This document shows, one piece after another, positions 1 to 9,549 of a stretch of 64,000 nt of DNA. A program made the position numbers and the translations under genes. The notes beneath the pieces were generated by a model. It was given only the letters and a program-made list of their open reading frames with translations, did not search any database and was not told where the DNA came from. Position 1 is the stretch's first letter. Each line of letters starts with the position of its first letter. The DNA is from Flavilitoribacter nigricans DSM 23189 = NBRC 102662 (GTDB taxonomy: Bacteria > Bacteroidota > Bacteroidia > Chitinophagales > Saprospiraceae), in NCBI RefSeq assembly GCF_002646595.1, contig NZ_PDUD01000044.1, positions 1 to 64,000 of the forward strand. Reading direction: 5' to 3'.

Positions 1-54
1 ATACTTGACGCGAAGTGGGTTGGATTTCCCAAACCTATCTTATGTCAGTATAGT

Positions 55-410
55 TTTAATGCAATTGCCCGAAGGGATCGTACCTCTCAGGGAATTGCCT
101 CGTGTTGAGCATTTATTTCGCAAGATTTTTTGGTGTCTTTTTAGGTGTGAAAAAGCATCTAAACGCGATTGCTCAAAGGTTCAGAGTAGGGCAATTGCAT
201 TAAATTCATTCCGCTCTTTTTGATCGCAAAAAGAGCCAAAAACTCCGGCCAATCCTATGCCCAACACAAGGCTATCACCCTCACCCACCGCATTGGCCGC
301 TTCCCAACCCGCCTAACCTCGACATTTTGTTCCAAAATAGGCCTGTTACCTGATTATTTTCTAGGTGTACAACCTAATTTTTCGAATTTGTTCATTTAAT
401 GCGATTGCCC
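55..410. repeat. Interspersed 16-bp motif, two direct and one inverted copy
   Basis: TTTAATGCAATTGCCC occurs at 55-70, its exact reverse complement at 189-204, and a one-mismatch copy (TTTAATGCGATTGCCC) at 395-410. A weaker relative lies at about 160-174. TAGGTGTRMAA-like sequence also precedes the copies near 160 and 395, so a longer degenerate unit may be involved. The inverted pair at 55 and 189 encloses 118 bp. Function is unknown: decayed element ends or protein-binding sites are both possible. Confidence 0.5.
213..236. terminator. Perfect 10-bp stem-loop
   Basis: GCTCTTTTTG pairs perfectly with CAAAAAGAGC across a four-base ATCG loop. The stem itself carries the A and T runs, so it could act as a terminator in either direction. 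A gene to the left of the window would be its natural client. No separate T-tract follows on the plus strand. Confidence 0.4.
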
Positions 411-662
411 TAGTTTTCCCAAAGTTACGATTCTTCAGGAATAGATATTCCATATGATATTCGTCCAGACCAATTATAATGCCATCCTCCCACCACCATT
501 CAATTTTTATCCAAGTCATATTCTATCATTAATTTCTTCCAGAAAATACTTGCTAAAAAAATGGATCAAATAAGATCCAATAGGATTAAATAAAATCAAT
601 AAGTTGAATGAAAAATTTCCTTGTGTCAATGTAAATTATTGATATTCAATTAATTAAAAAAT

Positions 663-678
663 TGGCACGCCGTTTGAA
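663..678 (+). promoter_or_regulatory. Sigma-54 (-24/-12) promoter candidate for the ECF sigma gene
   Basis: TGGCACG, four spacer bases, then TTGAA gives 15 of 16 matches to the RpoN consensus TGGCACGNNNNTTGCW; only the C of the -12 GC pair is changed, to A. Transcription would start near 690, leaving a leader of about 43 bases before the ATG at 733. Assignment rests on motif match and position only. No enhancer-binding protein gene is present in the window. Confidence 0.5.
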
Positions 679-732
679 TATAGATAAGCAACTGAATGCA
701 AAAAAGTAAACTACCAAAATAACGAAACTGCC

Positions 733-1266
733 ATGACTCACCTTGAATTTAACAGTGAACTGAACAACATCAAAGACACGCTCTTCGGATTTGCGCTGAA
801 GCTGACGAAGGATTATCAGGACGCCCAGGATCTTTTCCAGGATGCTGTCACTCGCGGATTCCGTTACAGTGAAAAGTTTGAAACAGGAACTAATTTCCGG
901 GCCTGGATGTCTACTATCGTCCGGAATACGTTCATCAATAAATGCCGTGCGGCGAAAAAAAGGCGGACGGTGAGCGAGCCAATCGAAAATTTCACCTATG
1001 CGCTGGAAGGACAAAATCCGCTCGCGAACCAGGGCGAAATGAATGTGCGCATCCAGGAGATCTACCAGGCGCTGGATCAACTGAATGAGATCTATCGCAT
1101 TCCTTTCCTGTTGCACTTCCAGGGCTACGAATACAAAGATATTGCCGAAGAGCTGAATATTCCGATCGGTACCATCAAGAGCCGACTGCATACCGCCCGG
1201 CAGCAACTGAAAGAAATGATGATCGCCAAAAATCGCCTGCCGGAACCAGTAGCGGCCGACATGTAA
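733..1266 (+). CDS. ECF-type RNA polymerase sigma-70 family factor
   Basis: This 177-residue protein has the two-domain layout of extracytoplasmic-function sigma factors. Region 2 covers roughly residues 8-75 (AQDLFQDAVTRGF, then the NFRAWMSTIVRNTFIN stretch that contacts the -10 element). Region 4 covers about 115-165, with an EIYRIPFLLHFQGYEYKDIAEELNIPIGTIKSRLHTAR-like helix-turn-helix, given here in outline. It would direct core polymerase to a stress or surface regulon. No anti-sigma factor or FecR gene adjoins it, which is common for stand-alone Bacteroidota ECFs. A strong sigma-54-like promoter lies upstream and a hairpin terminator downstream, so it is probably monocistronic. The next gene encodes a catalase; an oxidative-stress link is possible but unproven. 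Confidence 0.92.
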   Translation: MTHLEFNSELNNIKDTLFGFALKLTKDYQDAQDLFQDAVTRGFRYSEKFETGTNFRAWMSTIVRNTFINKCRAAKKRRTVSEPIENFTYALEGQNPLANQGEMNVRIQEIYQALDQLNEIYRIPFLLHFQGYEYKDIAEELNIPIGTIKSRLHTARQQLKEMMIAKNRLPEPVAADM

Positions 1267-1346
1267 TTGCAATAAAATAACTGATCCTAACCTAATCCCT
1301 GACCTACAACCCAATAGCCATTAACTGTATCTCAATCATTTTATAA

Positions 1347-1398
1347 GTTGCCGGTTACCAGTAGCTGCTCCAGCACTGTTAAACGGCAACTGCTTTTT
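1347..1398 (+). terminator. Rho-independent terminator after the sigma gene
   Basis: GTTGCCG (1347-1353) pairs with CGGCAAC (1384-1390). Inner pairing of TTA/TAA, CAGT/ACTG and GCTG/CAGC closes a CTC loop, with two mismatches and one bulge. A run of five T follows at 1394-1398. The element lies 80 bases past the sigma gene stop. Confidence 0.55.
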
Positions 1399-1604
1399 AC
1401 AGGCAACTGAAGTGGCGGCCAGCTTCCATTCGTAATTTTTTCACTTCCGATCGAACATTTCCCTCCGTCTGTTATTTGTTAAGCAGAGCCCATCTAAGGA
1501 TTTTTCCACGATTTGATCCAGCCTCATTCCAAACATTATTATCTCAGGTCTTTACCGGCCTGTGGTAACACTCATCCTTTATTCTTCATTCAACAAAATA
1601 ACCA

Positions 1605-3725
1605 ATGGCCAAGAAAAAAGACACCTCGACCTCAAAGAACAAGAAGGTCACCTACGGAAAGGAAACGGTATATCAGGGTAATGGCGGCGAAACGCACCAA
1701 ACAGCTGAGCAGGGCTACGAAACCCTGACTACCCAACAGGGCATTCCCGTGGCGGATGATCAAAACTCGCTGAAACACGGCCCGAGAGGCGCCACGCTGA
1801 TGGAGGATTTCCATTTTCGGGAAAAGTTGTTCCACTTTGATCACGAACGTATTCCCGAGCGGGTGGTGCACGCCCGCGGCTACGGAGCTCACGGTTACTT
1901 CGAAACTTATGATCCCATTCCCGAACTAACTTCGGCCGATATTTTCCAACGCGCCGGAGAAAAAACGCCGGTTTTTGTCCGCTTCTCCACGGTGGCCGGT
2001 AATAAAGGGTCGGCAGATCTGGCGAGAGACGTCCGCGGCTTTGCGGTTCGCTTTTACACCAAGGAGGGAAACTGGGACATTGTCGGCAACAACATCCCGG
2101 TTTTCTTCATTCAGGACGCCATAAAATTCCCTGACCTCATTCACGCGGCCAAACAGGAACCGGATCGGGCCTTTCCGCAGGCGGCAACGGCCCACGATAA
2201 TTTTTGGGACTTTATGTCTCTGATGCCGGAAGCTATGCATATGGTCATGTGGATCATGTCGGACCGGACCATTCCGCGTTCCCTTCGGTTTATGGAAGGG
2301 TTTGGTGTGCATACTTTCAAACTGATCAATGAGGATGGTAAAGTAACTTTTACCAAATTTCTCTGGAAGCCCAAGCAGGGAGTACAATCTGTGGTCTGGG
2401 ATGAGGCCGTAAAGATCAATGGTGCCGATCCGGATTTTCATCGCCGGGATCTCTGGAATGCGATCCAAATGGGAGATTACCCAGAATGGGAACTGTGCCT
2501 GCAGACCTTCGATGAAAAATTTGCGGATCAATTCGAGTTTGATGTGCTGGACGCCACCAAGCTCATCCCCGAAGAGCTGGTGCCGGCCAAACCCGTCGGC
2601 AAAATGGTGCTGGACCGGATGCCTGACAACTTTTTTCAGGAAACGGAACAGGTTGCTTTTCAAACCGGCAATGTCGTCCCGGGTATTGGCTTTACCAATG
2701 ATCCGCTGTTACAGGGGCGCAATTTTTCCTATCTGGATACTCAGCTTAAACGACTGGGCGGTCCCAATTTTGCGCACATCCCGATCAACGCGCCTAAATG
2801 TCCGTTTCACCATTTTCAACAGGATGGTCATATGTCGATGCACAATGTAAAGGGGCGGGCCAACTATGAACCGAATAGCTGGGGGCCGGAAGAAGGAGGA
2901 CCCCGCGAGTCGGTGGAGCGAGGTTACCATACGCAACCCGAGGAGGCGAGCGGACCTAAGATGCGCGTTCGTTCGGAGCGTTTTGCCGATCATTACAGCC
3001 AGGCCCGGCAGTTCTACATCAGTCAGACGGATACGGAGCAGGAGCATATCGCCGATGCCCTGATCTTTGAGTTGAGTAAAGTAGAGAAAGCTGCGATCCG
3101 GGAACGGCTGGTGGGGCATTTATTGCATATCGATAAGGATCTGGCCCAACAGGTAGCCGAAGGACTGGGGATTAAAAAGATGCCTAAACCACCCCAGGCG
3201 GCCGTGCCCGTCAATGAAGATCTCAAACCTTCCGACGCCCTGAGCATTCTGAAAAATGTGCCGAATCATTTCAAAGGACGGAAGATCGGGATTCTCGTGA
3301 GCGACGGTTTCGATGCTCAGCTTGTAGCGGACCTTAAAGCCGGCGCCGAAAGGGTAGGAGCTACCGTGGCGATGATCGGTCCCCGCATTGCCGGAGTGAT
3401 GACTGCCGACGGAGAAAGTATGGACATGGACCACAAGATCGACGGAGGGCCTTCCATATTATTTGACGCCGTGGCCGTTATTGGTGGCAAGAAAGGCATT
3501 GACGCCCTGGCGGCTATGCCACCGGCCCGGGAGTTTGTGGCCAACGCTTATTCCCACTATAAATTTGTCGCCTATAATGAGGCAGCACTGCCGCTCTTCA
3601 ATAAGACCGGCCTGCCCAAACGGCTGGATGAGGGATTCGTTAAGGTCAGTGATGAAAAGGAGATCAAAAGATTTCTGGAAAGCTGTAAATCATTGAGATT
3701 CTGGAAACGGAAAGATGCAGCGTAA
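1605..3725 (+). CDS. katE: Large-subunit monofunctional catalase (HPII type)
   Basis: This enzyme dismutates hydrogen peroxide to water and oxygen using heme. At 706 residues it matches the large-subunit clade, which carries a C-terminal class I glutamine-amidotransferase/DJ-1-like domain (about residues 555-700, starting [13 protein letters not shown]). The core shows the catalytic histidine motif [15 protein letters not shown], the [14 protein letters not shown] segment with a conserved active-site region, and the proximal heme-ligand motif [19 protein letters not shown] lysine-rich N-terminal tail of about 60 residues is typical of the clade. It has its own leader (1267-1604) and a hairpin just after the stop, so it is probably expressed alone. 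Small-subunit catalase is excluded by length and the extra domain. Confidence 0.96.
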   Translation: MAKKKDTSTSKNKKVTYGKETVYQGNGGETHQTAEQGYETLTTQQGIPVADDQNSLKHGPRGATLMEDFHFREKLFHFDHERIPERVVHARGYGAHGYFETYDPIPELTSADIFQRAGEKTPVFVRFSTVAGNKGSADLARDVRGFAVRFYTKEGNWDIVGNNIPVFFIQDAIKFPDLIHAAKQEPDRAFPQAATAHDNFWDFMSLMPEAMHMVMWIMSDRTIPRSLRFMEGFGVHTFKLINEDGKVTFTKFLWKPKQGVQSVVWDEAVKINGADPDFHRRDLWNAIQMGDYPEWELCLQTFDEKFADQFEFDVLDATKLIPEELVPAKPVGKMVLDRMPDNFFQETEQVAFQTGNVVPGIGFTNDPLLQGRNFSYLDTQLKRLGGPNFAHIPINAPKCPFHHFQQDGHMSMHNVKGRANYEPNSWGPEEGGPRESVERGYHTQPEEASGPKMRVRSERFADHYSQARQFYISQTDTEQEHIADALIFELSKVEKAAIRERLVGHLLHIDKDLAQQVAEGLGIKKMPKPPQAAVPVNEDLKPSDALSILKNVPNHFKGRKIGILVSDGFDAQLVADLKAGAERVGATVAMIGPRIAGVMTADGESMDMDHKIDGGPSILFDAVAVIGGKKGIDALAAMPPAREFVANAYSHYKFVAYNEAALPLFNKTGLPKRLDEGFVKVSDEKEIKRFLESCKSLRFWKRKDAA

Positions 3726-3734
3726 CCCTATTCG

Positions 3735-3764
3735 GCAGGAGGGCAGCTGAGCTTGCCTTCCTGC
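3735..3764. terminator. Stem-loop between convergent genes
   Basis: GCAGGAGGGCA (3735-3745) pairs with TGCCTTCCTGC (3754-3764) as 11 pairs including one G-T. It starts 10 bases after the catalase stop. There is no clear T-tract, so termination strength is uncertain. The facing gene ends at 3835. Confidence 0.45.
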
Positions 3765-3834
3765 TGTATATATAGTATTCGAGAGAACGGAATACCTACC
3801 AAAAGTAAAGCCGCATTAATAAGATCTTCCTGAC

Positions 3835-4662
3835 TTAATTGCTGACCGCTAACCGTTCTGCTCTTCTTGTATACACGGTAAGCAGGCCAACCAGTATCAA
3901 TAGAATAGTGGCTCTTATCAAAATGTAGATCAGTAGATCTTTCCCGTAAATGATCGGATCTAAGATCGCAAGACTAGCAACGAGGCTCGCATGCATGCAT
4001 ATGATCACGAGCAGGCTTTCGGTACGTTCATAAACCCAAACCATTAATATTCGGTAGGCGGGCAACCAGGAAAAAAGCCTTGCCAGCAGGAGGAGAAAGG
4101 GAACAGTTCCCGTGAAGCTGTCATGTTCCCAAAATAAGATGAAGTGCCAGGCTCCCCAAACTATACCAATGATGGCTCCGCTGGTAAAACTGTTAAACTT
4201 CTGTAATAAGCGAGGGACCGCGAATCCGGTCCAGCCAAGTTCTTCAAATAGGCCAATGATAAGTCCACCAACAATTCCCAAAAACAACAGACTATAGATA
4301 TCATTCGAGTTAGTAATTGCAGGCTGATAATCCTTCGTGAACAAGGCAAGTCCCGCCAGGGATAGTACCGTAGCCAGCGGTGCGGTTAAAAGGGCAATGG
4401 AATACCAGCGAATGTTTATTCGCCATTTAACCAACTTTGCTCCCAATTCTCGTAAACCTCGCTTACCCTTATAAATGGCAATGAGGATCATGCTGGCCAG
4501 AGCGGGTCCTAGTAGGATTGTCATACCAATCTGTTCCTGCAGCTCCGCAGTTGCCGGTATCCCATCGGTGCCAAACAGGAAGAGAATTGCACCCCATGAA
4601 ATTAAAAATGTTAGGATGAAATAAAATTTGACCGCATGCCGCTTAATCAAGAATTTACTCAT
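3835..4662 (-). CDS. CPBP family intramembrane metalloprotease (CAAX protease/bacteriocin-processing type)
   Basis: This is a polytopic membrane protein of about 275 residues with the family's active-site motifs. The paired glutamates are in FEELGWTGFAVPRL, and a histidine is in WGAWHFILFWEH; both lie on transmembrane helices. Family members cleave prenylated or membrane peptides or act as self-immunity proteins, and the substrate here is unknown. I place the start at the ATG at 4662 (MSKFLIKRH), because the longer frame lacks a better start. This overlaps the end of the upstream hydrolase gene by 8 bp, which indicates translational coupling in a three-gene operon (2TM protein, hydrolase, protease). 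Confidence 0.88.
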   Translation of the reverse strand: MSKFLIKRHAVKFYFILTFLISWGAILFLFGTDGIPATAELQEQIGMTILLGPALASMILIAIYKGKRGLRELGAKLVKWRINIRWYSIALLTAPLATVLSLAGLALFTKDYQPAITNSNDIYSLLFLGIVGGLIIGLFEELGWTGFAVPRLLQKFNSFTSGAIIGIVWGAWHFILFWEHDSFTGTVPFLLLLARLFSWLPAYRILMVWVYERTESLLVIICMHASLVASLAILDPIIYGKDLLIYILIRATILLILVGLLTVYTRRAERLAVSN

Positions 4663-5614
4663 GCTGTATGCTGATTCTATCGTGACCAAAGACCAAGCTG
4701 ACCTCAGGGTAGCGTTCCTTGAATGTTATGATGGTTTCCAACACCTGCTGTGCCTGCTCAAGATCACTGGAGAAAGATCCCGGACCGATCCCGGTGTCAA
4801 ATTGGAATTGGTCGTTGCAGGCATCACCGGTTACGAGCACCCGCTCCTCGATCCCGTTGATAAAATACATCACGTGGCCTTTACTGTGACCACTGGATTC
4901 GATAGCCCAGAAAGAGCCGTCGCCCAATAGATCGATCCCCCTTCCAAATGGAGGCAGATCGATTCCCCCGGTAAAATCAATTTCGTATAGTGCTTCAATT
5001 CCTGCCAGATGATCGGAGCGCATAAAGAACCGAAAGTTTATATAGCGCTCGCCTTTACCGGCGACATATGGAAGATGTTTGGGTAGATCGATAATCCCTG
5101 CAATATGGTCAGGATGCAGATGAGTTAGCCAAACGCCCCGAAGCGGAATGTTTTTTCTCTTTATGACCGACGCAATGTTCGTATTGGGCTCCTGTGACCC
5201 TTTACCTAAGGTTTTCTCAACAAAAAGGCCTCTGAAAGTGCCGTACTGGTGGTCGATATAGGAGGAGTCGAGTCCCGCATCGATCAGGTAGTAACCCAAT
5301 GTCTGGTGGTGGATGATACTTGCGTTGACGGGGGCCTCTACTACCACATCTTCGATAGCTGCGGCTCGTTCGTGCGCCAGATTCATAATGCCGGATAATT
5401 CTGTCAGCATCACGCCCGTCGAATACGTTTGGATGGTGATAGGCTGGGGGGACGAAAGAATTTCCTCCCAACCCCTATAGCTTGATTCAGGCGCGGAGAA
5501 GGTTTTTCTGGGGATTATGGAAGGTTGCAAAACCAGCAAAGTAAACGCAGCCGCCAGCACCATGAAACAAGCAGTCAGAAGAAATATTTTTCTGGATCTT
5601 TTCACTGGGCCCAA
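4655..5614 (-). CDS. Metallo-beta-lactamase fold hydrolase, membrane-anchored
   Basis: About 319 residues. A hydrophobic segment at residues 10-30 acts as a membrane anchor or signal. The MBL metal-binding signature appears as LTHLHPDHIAG, followed by ESSGHSKGHVMYF, VTGDACND and a late FGHD histidine. The fold is shared by lactonases, phosphodiesterases and glyoxalase II-like enzymes, so the substrate is not predictable. The protein would act in the periplasm or at the membrane. The annotated start is a TTG with a GGA-rich element five bases upstream; a GTG nine bases further in (5605) is the alternative. It sits 14 bp after the 2TM gene and overlaps the CPBP gene. Confidence 0.86.
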   Translation of the reverse strand: MGPVKRSRKIFLLTACFMVLAAAFTLLVLQPSIIPRKTFSAPESSYRGWEEILSSPQPITIQTYSTGVMLTELSGIMNLAHERAAAIEDVVVEAPVNASIIHHQTLGYYLIDAGLDSSYIDHQYGTFRGLFVEKTLGKGSQEPNTNIASVIKRKNIPLRGVWLTHLHPDHIAGIIDLPKHLPYVAGKGERYINFRFFMRSDHLAGIEALYEIDFTGGIDLPPFGRGIDLLGDGSFWAIESSGHSKGHVMYFINGIEERVLVTGDACNDQFQFDTGIGPGSFSSDLEQAQQVLETIITFKERYPEVSLVFGHDRISIQHE

Positions 5615-5628
5615 TTTTTTCCAGTCAC

Positions 5629-5895
5629 CTATACATCGTGTTTATTCATCTCATTTTCGATCATCCTTTCTTTCAGACTGGTTTCCCCCGAAAAGAAGTA
5701 GACCGTTATTGCATGAACTACAATGCCAATTCCCCAACCGAACATGGGCCATATGAACCAAAGGTGATCCGGGGAGGTAATCAGGTTGATGATTGCCAGC
5801 AAAACAATCACCGCCACAAAAGTGAATACATGCATTCGGAATTCCACTTTCGCTTTGGCCTGCGCTCTTTTGTTTTCCATCATGGAGGTTTTCAT
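5629..5895 (-). CDS. 2TM domain protein
   Basis: A small protein of 88 residues. A charged N-terminus (MENKRAQAKAKVEFRMHV) is followed by two transmembrane helices, roughly residues 22-42 and 46-68, and a charged tail (SGETSLKERMIENEMNKHDV). This is the layout of the 2TM family, which in Bacteroidota occurs alone or fused to LytTR regulators or histidine kinases; its role is unknown. It is the first gene of a tight minus-strand operon with the MBL-fold and CPBP genes, so a shared envelope function is likely. Confidence 0.8.
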   Translation of the reverse strand: MKTSMMENKRAQAKAKVEFRMHVFTFVAVIVLLAIINLITSPDHLWFIWPMFGWGIGIVVHAITVYFFSGETSLKERMIENEMNKHDV

Positions 5896-6394
5896 CGGTC
5901 TTTCAGGTTTTGGGTAATTAAAAAAAGCTTTCCTCGTGCTGACTAGCCTCTATGCCAGTAGCATCCATGCCCTACCATTCCATCAAAAGAATTTAAGCGG
6001 TACCAGGTTAATAAGTCATGACTGGCATCATTAAGCTTAGTGATTTATGTGCCCGCAGGCTGGTTTTCCTATCGCTATTAGGGGAGAAAAGGAAGTTGCG
6101 TCATAGCAGTTTGGTCTGGGATCAGGTCGAGGATTCCTGACCCGTCAATGTGCACACCTTGTTGAATTCAGTAAATAATGCAGGTCACCCCGTTTTCCAG
6201 TAAGTACACGGCAAACCCGGAGTGAAAATAAGTGGTTGAACTGAAAGAACTCAAGATGACCCGGTCGTTTTTAGTCATTTGGGTTCGCTGTTTGAAAAGC
6301 GGGAAAGGCGCGTCGCGTCGATCTGGTAAAATTTAGGCAATCCTGCCCTTGTGGTGCCAGACTCTAAATTTATGAACCGTTAAAAAGTAGTCCT
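5896..6394. other. Divergent intergenic region, 499 bp
   Basis: This lies between the 2TM gene (minus) and the AI-2E family gene (plus) and must contain both promoters. No open frame with coding character, tandem repeat or clear hairpin was found. Confidence 0.5.
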
Positions 6395-7489
6395 ATGAAG
6401 GTTGATTTTCAAAAAATATTTTTCATATCGCTGGTCCTGCTGATAACGGTTATCTTCTTCGGCCTGATCGGCGGATTTTTTTTAGCCTTGTTCTGGGCGG
6501 TTATTTTCGCCATCATTTTCCACCGGCGGTACGAGCAGATCCTTAGCAAGATGCCTACCAAACCCAATACGGCTACGGCCCTGACCATTGGCGGTATTCT
6601 GTTGATCGTGATCATTCCCATCATTATTTTCGGCCTTGCTGTTTTTCTCGAATCGGAAGCGATCGTCAACACGATTACCGAGAGTACGGAAATGATCGAG
6701 GAGCAGGTCGAAGAGTTACAGGATCAACTTCCGCTTAATGATAAGCAGTTGAGACATCTGGGCATTACCAGCCGGGAAATCGAAACCAAGATCGTGGAGA
6801 TCAAAGATAATGGGATCAAGTATCTGGCAGAAAGAGCGATTTCCTTTTCGCAAAATATCCTGAGCGTGGTCGTGAATTTTGCCCTGATGATCTATATCCT
6901 CTTTTTCTTCATGCGCGACGGCAAACGGCTGGTACAACAGCTGAGATGGGGGCTTCCCCTCCAGGATCAAAAGGAAATACGCCTCCTGAAACGTTTTGAA
7001 AGTGTAGCCCGCGCCACGGTGAAAGGCAGTCTCGTAGTGGCTATTGTCCAGGGCGCTGCGGGTGGATTGTTGTTTTTCTTGCTGGGGATTCCCGCCCCCT
7101 TCCTCTGGGGAGCGATTATGATGGTGTGTTCCCTGCTGCCGATTGGTAGTGGTCTGGTGTGGGGGCCCTGGGTGCTGGTCCTATTTGGCAAGGGAGATTA
7201 TACCGGAGCGATCATTCTATTGGTTCTGGGAGCCGGATTTATCGGGTTGATCGATAATTTCCTGCGGCCGCGACTGGTGGGAAAAGACTCCAAAATGCCC
7301 GACTATCTGGTCCTACTCTCTACCCTGGGTGGTTTGTACTGGGTGGGTTTATCCGGATTTGTGCTGGGACCGATTATCGCTGCGCTGTTCACCACCTGTT
7401 GGTATATGGTCGGCCAGGAGTACGAGGATCGGGCCTACCAGCAGGTAGTAACGGAACCTAGTGCCGAAGAACTGGCCAAGGGGAAGTGA
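6395..7489 (+). CDS. AI-2E family transporter (PerM/TqsA-like permease)
   Basis: This 364-residue membrane protein has the family's pattern. Two to three N-terminal helices are followed by a soluble coiled stretch rich in E and Q (about residues 90-150), then five further helices. Family hallmarks are SLLPIGSGLVWGPW near residue 245 and the strongly conserved DNFLRPRLVGK near residue 290. Members export small molecules or ions; the autoinducer-2 activity of the founding protein is not general, so the substrate is unknown. It stands alone between two minus-strand genes. Confidence 0.92.
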   Translation: MKVDFQKIFFISLVLLITVIFFGLIGGFFLALFWAVIFAIIFHRRYEQILSKMPTKPNTATALTIGGILLIVIIPIIIFGLAVFLESEAIVNTITESTEMIEEQVEELQDQLPLNDKQLRHLGITSREIETKIVEIKDNGIKYLAERAISFSQNILSVVVNFALMIYILFFFMRDGKRLVQQLRWGLPLQDQKEIRLLKRFESVARATVKGSLVVAIVQGAAGGLLFFLLGIPAPFLWGAIMMVCSLLPIGSGLVWGPWVLVLFGKGDYTGAIILLVLGAGFIGLIDNFLRPRLVGKDSKMPDYLVLLSTLGGLYWVGLSGFVLGPIIAALFTTCWYMVGQEYEDRAYQQVVTEPSAEELAKGK

Positions 7490-7590
7490 AGTGATTAGCT
7501 CTTGCTTACAATGGCATTGGCCAAAATTTACGCCCGGGGACTTTGTCCTGTTGTTGATATATTACGGTGTGCTGGTAAGCAATTCGCTAC

Positions 7591-9411
7591 CTAATGGTTG
7601 GTCCCTAACCACCCGTCCAGGATAGCCTGTTGTTGTGCACTCGGGCTGATCACTCTTTCTATCGCAAATGAGATCTCTTTTTTCTCCTCAAGTAAGAGGG
7701 GCACCATTCTCGTTGATCCATCAGCTAACTTCATTTCAAAACGTAGGATCTCTCCCGGACTACTGTTCATCAGTTGTTCCTCCAAAAGAGCCGCACTGGC
7801 CGGTTGCCCGTTGATGCCGATAATTTCCTGATCCCTACGTAACCCCTCGTACCAGGCCGGTGAATTCCACTCGACCTGATTGATGATCAACTTTCCTTCT
7901 TTTTCCGCTACCCGTATGCCCAGGTAAGCCCCCGGCTGGATCCTGGGTTCCAGGTCGATCTTCAAACCGGCATAACCGAGATATTTAGCATAGTCGATCG
8001 GCTGTACTGAATAGACATAACTGAAGAATTCATGCAGCGGGACTCCGGCCGTTTTTTCACAAATGGCTCTGAATTCCTCCTCCGTATAGCCGCGCCCTTC
8101 TTTTTTATAGATGTCAAAGTACAGGCTACGCATCACATCGTCCAGGGATCTTTTATTACTGGTTTCCTGACGGATCTTTAGGTCTAACAACAGCCCCAGA
8201 ATAGGACCCTTTTCGTAATAGGATACGGTTTTATTCAATTCATCATTCTTTCTGCCGAAGGGGCCGTCCGACCAGGTATCAAAACTGGCCTGCGTTACCG
8301 ACTGAAACCGGCTGCCGGGCGAGCTTTCTACACTGCGAATGGTGCGTTCGAAGGTTTTGATGATATCCTCGCCCGCTACCAGCCCGGCCCGGCGCAGCAG
8401 CAGTTCGTCGTAATAGGCCGTGATGCCCTCTGCTACCCACAGCATATTGGTACGGCTGCCATGATCATAATCGAATGGGCCGAGCTCGATGGGGCGTATG
8501 CGTTTGGCATTGTAATGGTGAAAGTATTCATGTCCCAGAAAACTCAGTACACCTTTTCGCCCCTCGAAGGTATTGAGCCTTTCACTGCCGGAGAAGGACA
8601 CCATGGTCGAATTAAGGTGCTCGATCCCCCCTGCACCCGGACCAATACCAATAAAGGTGTATGCCTCAAAGGGGATATCGCCGATCATGTCCACCGCCGC
8701 TTCTACTACCTGCTTTAGATCGTCCATAAAGGTCTGGTGATCAAAATCTCCCAACTGGTAACCGACGAAACGATGCGGTACGCCCCTGACCTCAAAAGAG
8801 GGGAGGGTATCCAGAGGCCCGACCAGTAATGGACTGTCATAAAGCACGTCGAAGTCAGGAGCATAGAAATGGAGGGGGTTGTTATCCACTGTCTCCAGAC
8901 CGGTAGCTACTGCCTCTCCATCCCTATTGGGGATAATGGTAATAGTAGCCGGCTGGTCAATTTTTCCGGCCAGGTGCATAAAGATCCCCCCCGGGGCCAG
9001 ATAGGCCCGCTCTTCACTCAGAAAGTTAGTCGCTACAAAGGGGCGATCGGCCAGTACTTCGTAGGCTACAGTCAGGGATGTCTCGACTCCGTGGTAGACT
9101 CTCCAGGTCACCCGATTGGCTTTTTCCCAGCGGATCGCTTGGCCATTGTCCTCCATCACCCGGAAGTTTTGGATCTTTTCCGGGTAGTTTAGTACCTGGT
9201 AATATCCCGGCATCCAAACGGGTATCTTCAAGTCGGTATAACCGGTATCCAGGCCTTCACAAACCATTTGCACCTGAAAAAGCTGTGCGGCCGGATCATC
9301 CATCGCTACGGAAAAATGAAGCTTCAATCCTTCCGGCTGCGCATGGCCGATCGCCATAAGCAGAAAATTGAAAATAATGACAGAGAAAAAATGACGAAGA
9401 TGGTAGATCAT
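7591..9411 (-). CDS. M61 family metallopeptidase with C-terminal PDZ domain
   Basis: The layout matches glycyl aminopeptidase-like M61 enzymes. An N-terminal beta-rich domain comes first, then a thermolysin-like catalytic core with GHEYFHHYNAKRI (the HExxH zinc site). A downstream WVAEGITAYYDELLLRR segment supplies the third zinc ligand, and a PDZ domain near the C-terminus (GAYLGIRVAEKEGKLIINQV) follows. I start at the ATG at 9411, which gives a clean signal peptide (MIYHLRHFFSVIIFNFLL, then AIGHAQ); the longer frame would put 31 unlikely residues ahead of it. It is an exported peptidase with no obvious operon partner. Confidence 0.93.
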   Translation of the reverse strand: MIYHLRHFFSVIIFNFLLMAIGHAQPEGLKLHFSVAMDDPAAQLFQVQMVCEGLDTGYTDLKIPVWMPGYYQVLNYPEKIQNFRVMEDNGQAIRWEKANRVTWRVYHGVETSLTVAYEVLADRPFVATNFLSEERAYLAPGGIFMHLAGKIDQPATITIIPNRDGEAVATGLETVDNNPLHFYAPDFDVLYDSPLLVGPLDTLPSFEVRGVPHRFVGYQLGDFDHQTFMDDLKQVVEAAVDMIGDIPFEAYTFIGIGPGAGGIEHLNSTMVSFSGSERLNTFEGRKGVLSFLGHEYFHHYNAKRIRPIELGPFDYDHGSRTNMLWVAEGITAYYDELLLRRAGLVAGEDIIKTFERTIRSVESSPGSRFQSVTQASFDTWSDGPFGRKNDELNKTVSYYEKGPILGLLLDLKIRQETSNKRSLDDVMRSLYFDIYKKEGRGYTEEEFRAICEKTAGVPLHEFFSYVYSVQPIDYAKYLGYAGLKIDLEPRIQPGAYLGIRVAEKEGKLIINQVEWNSPAWYEGLRRDQEIIGINGQPASAALLEEQLMNSSPGEILRFEMKLADGSTRMVPLLLEEKKEISFAIERVISPSAQQQAILDGWLGTNH

Positions 9412-9549
9412 ATGCTGGCCCTGGTTGCTACCGGGGCAAGATAAAAAAGAATGGCCGAACTCATTGGGGTAATACGGGCTATAAATGTGAAGACCGGTAC
9501 GCACGACGGTATGGATAAGGCGGAAGCGCTAAGAAAAATTAGATACACA

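Larger units (their letters stand above)
1..732. other. Noncoding region upstream of the ECF sigma gene
   Basis: No convincing gene is seen in this stretch. A 72-codon open frame at 5-223 has no recognisable features and runs through repeated sequence. The stretch holds three copies of a 16-bp motif, a perfect hairpin at 213-236, AT-rich DNA from about 470, and a sigma-54-like promoter at 663-678. Confidence 0.6.

Noticed and set aside
5-223. 72-codon plus-strand open frame
   Set aside because: It runs through copies of the 16-bp repeat, has no recognisable features and no clear ribosome site.
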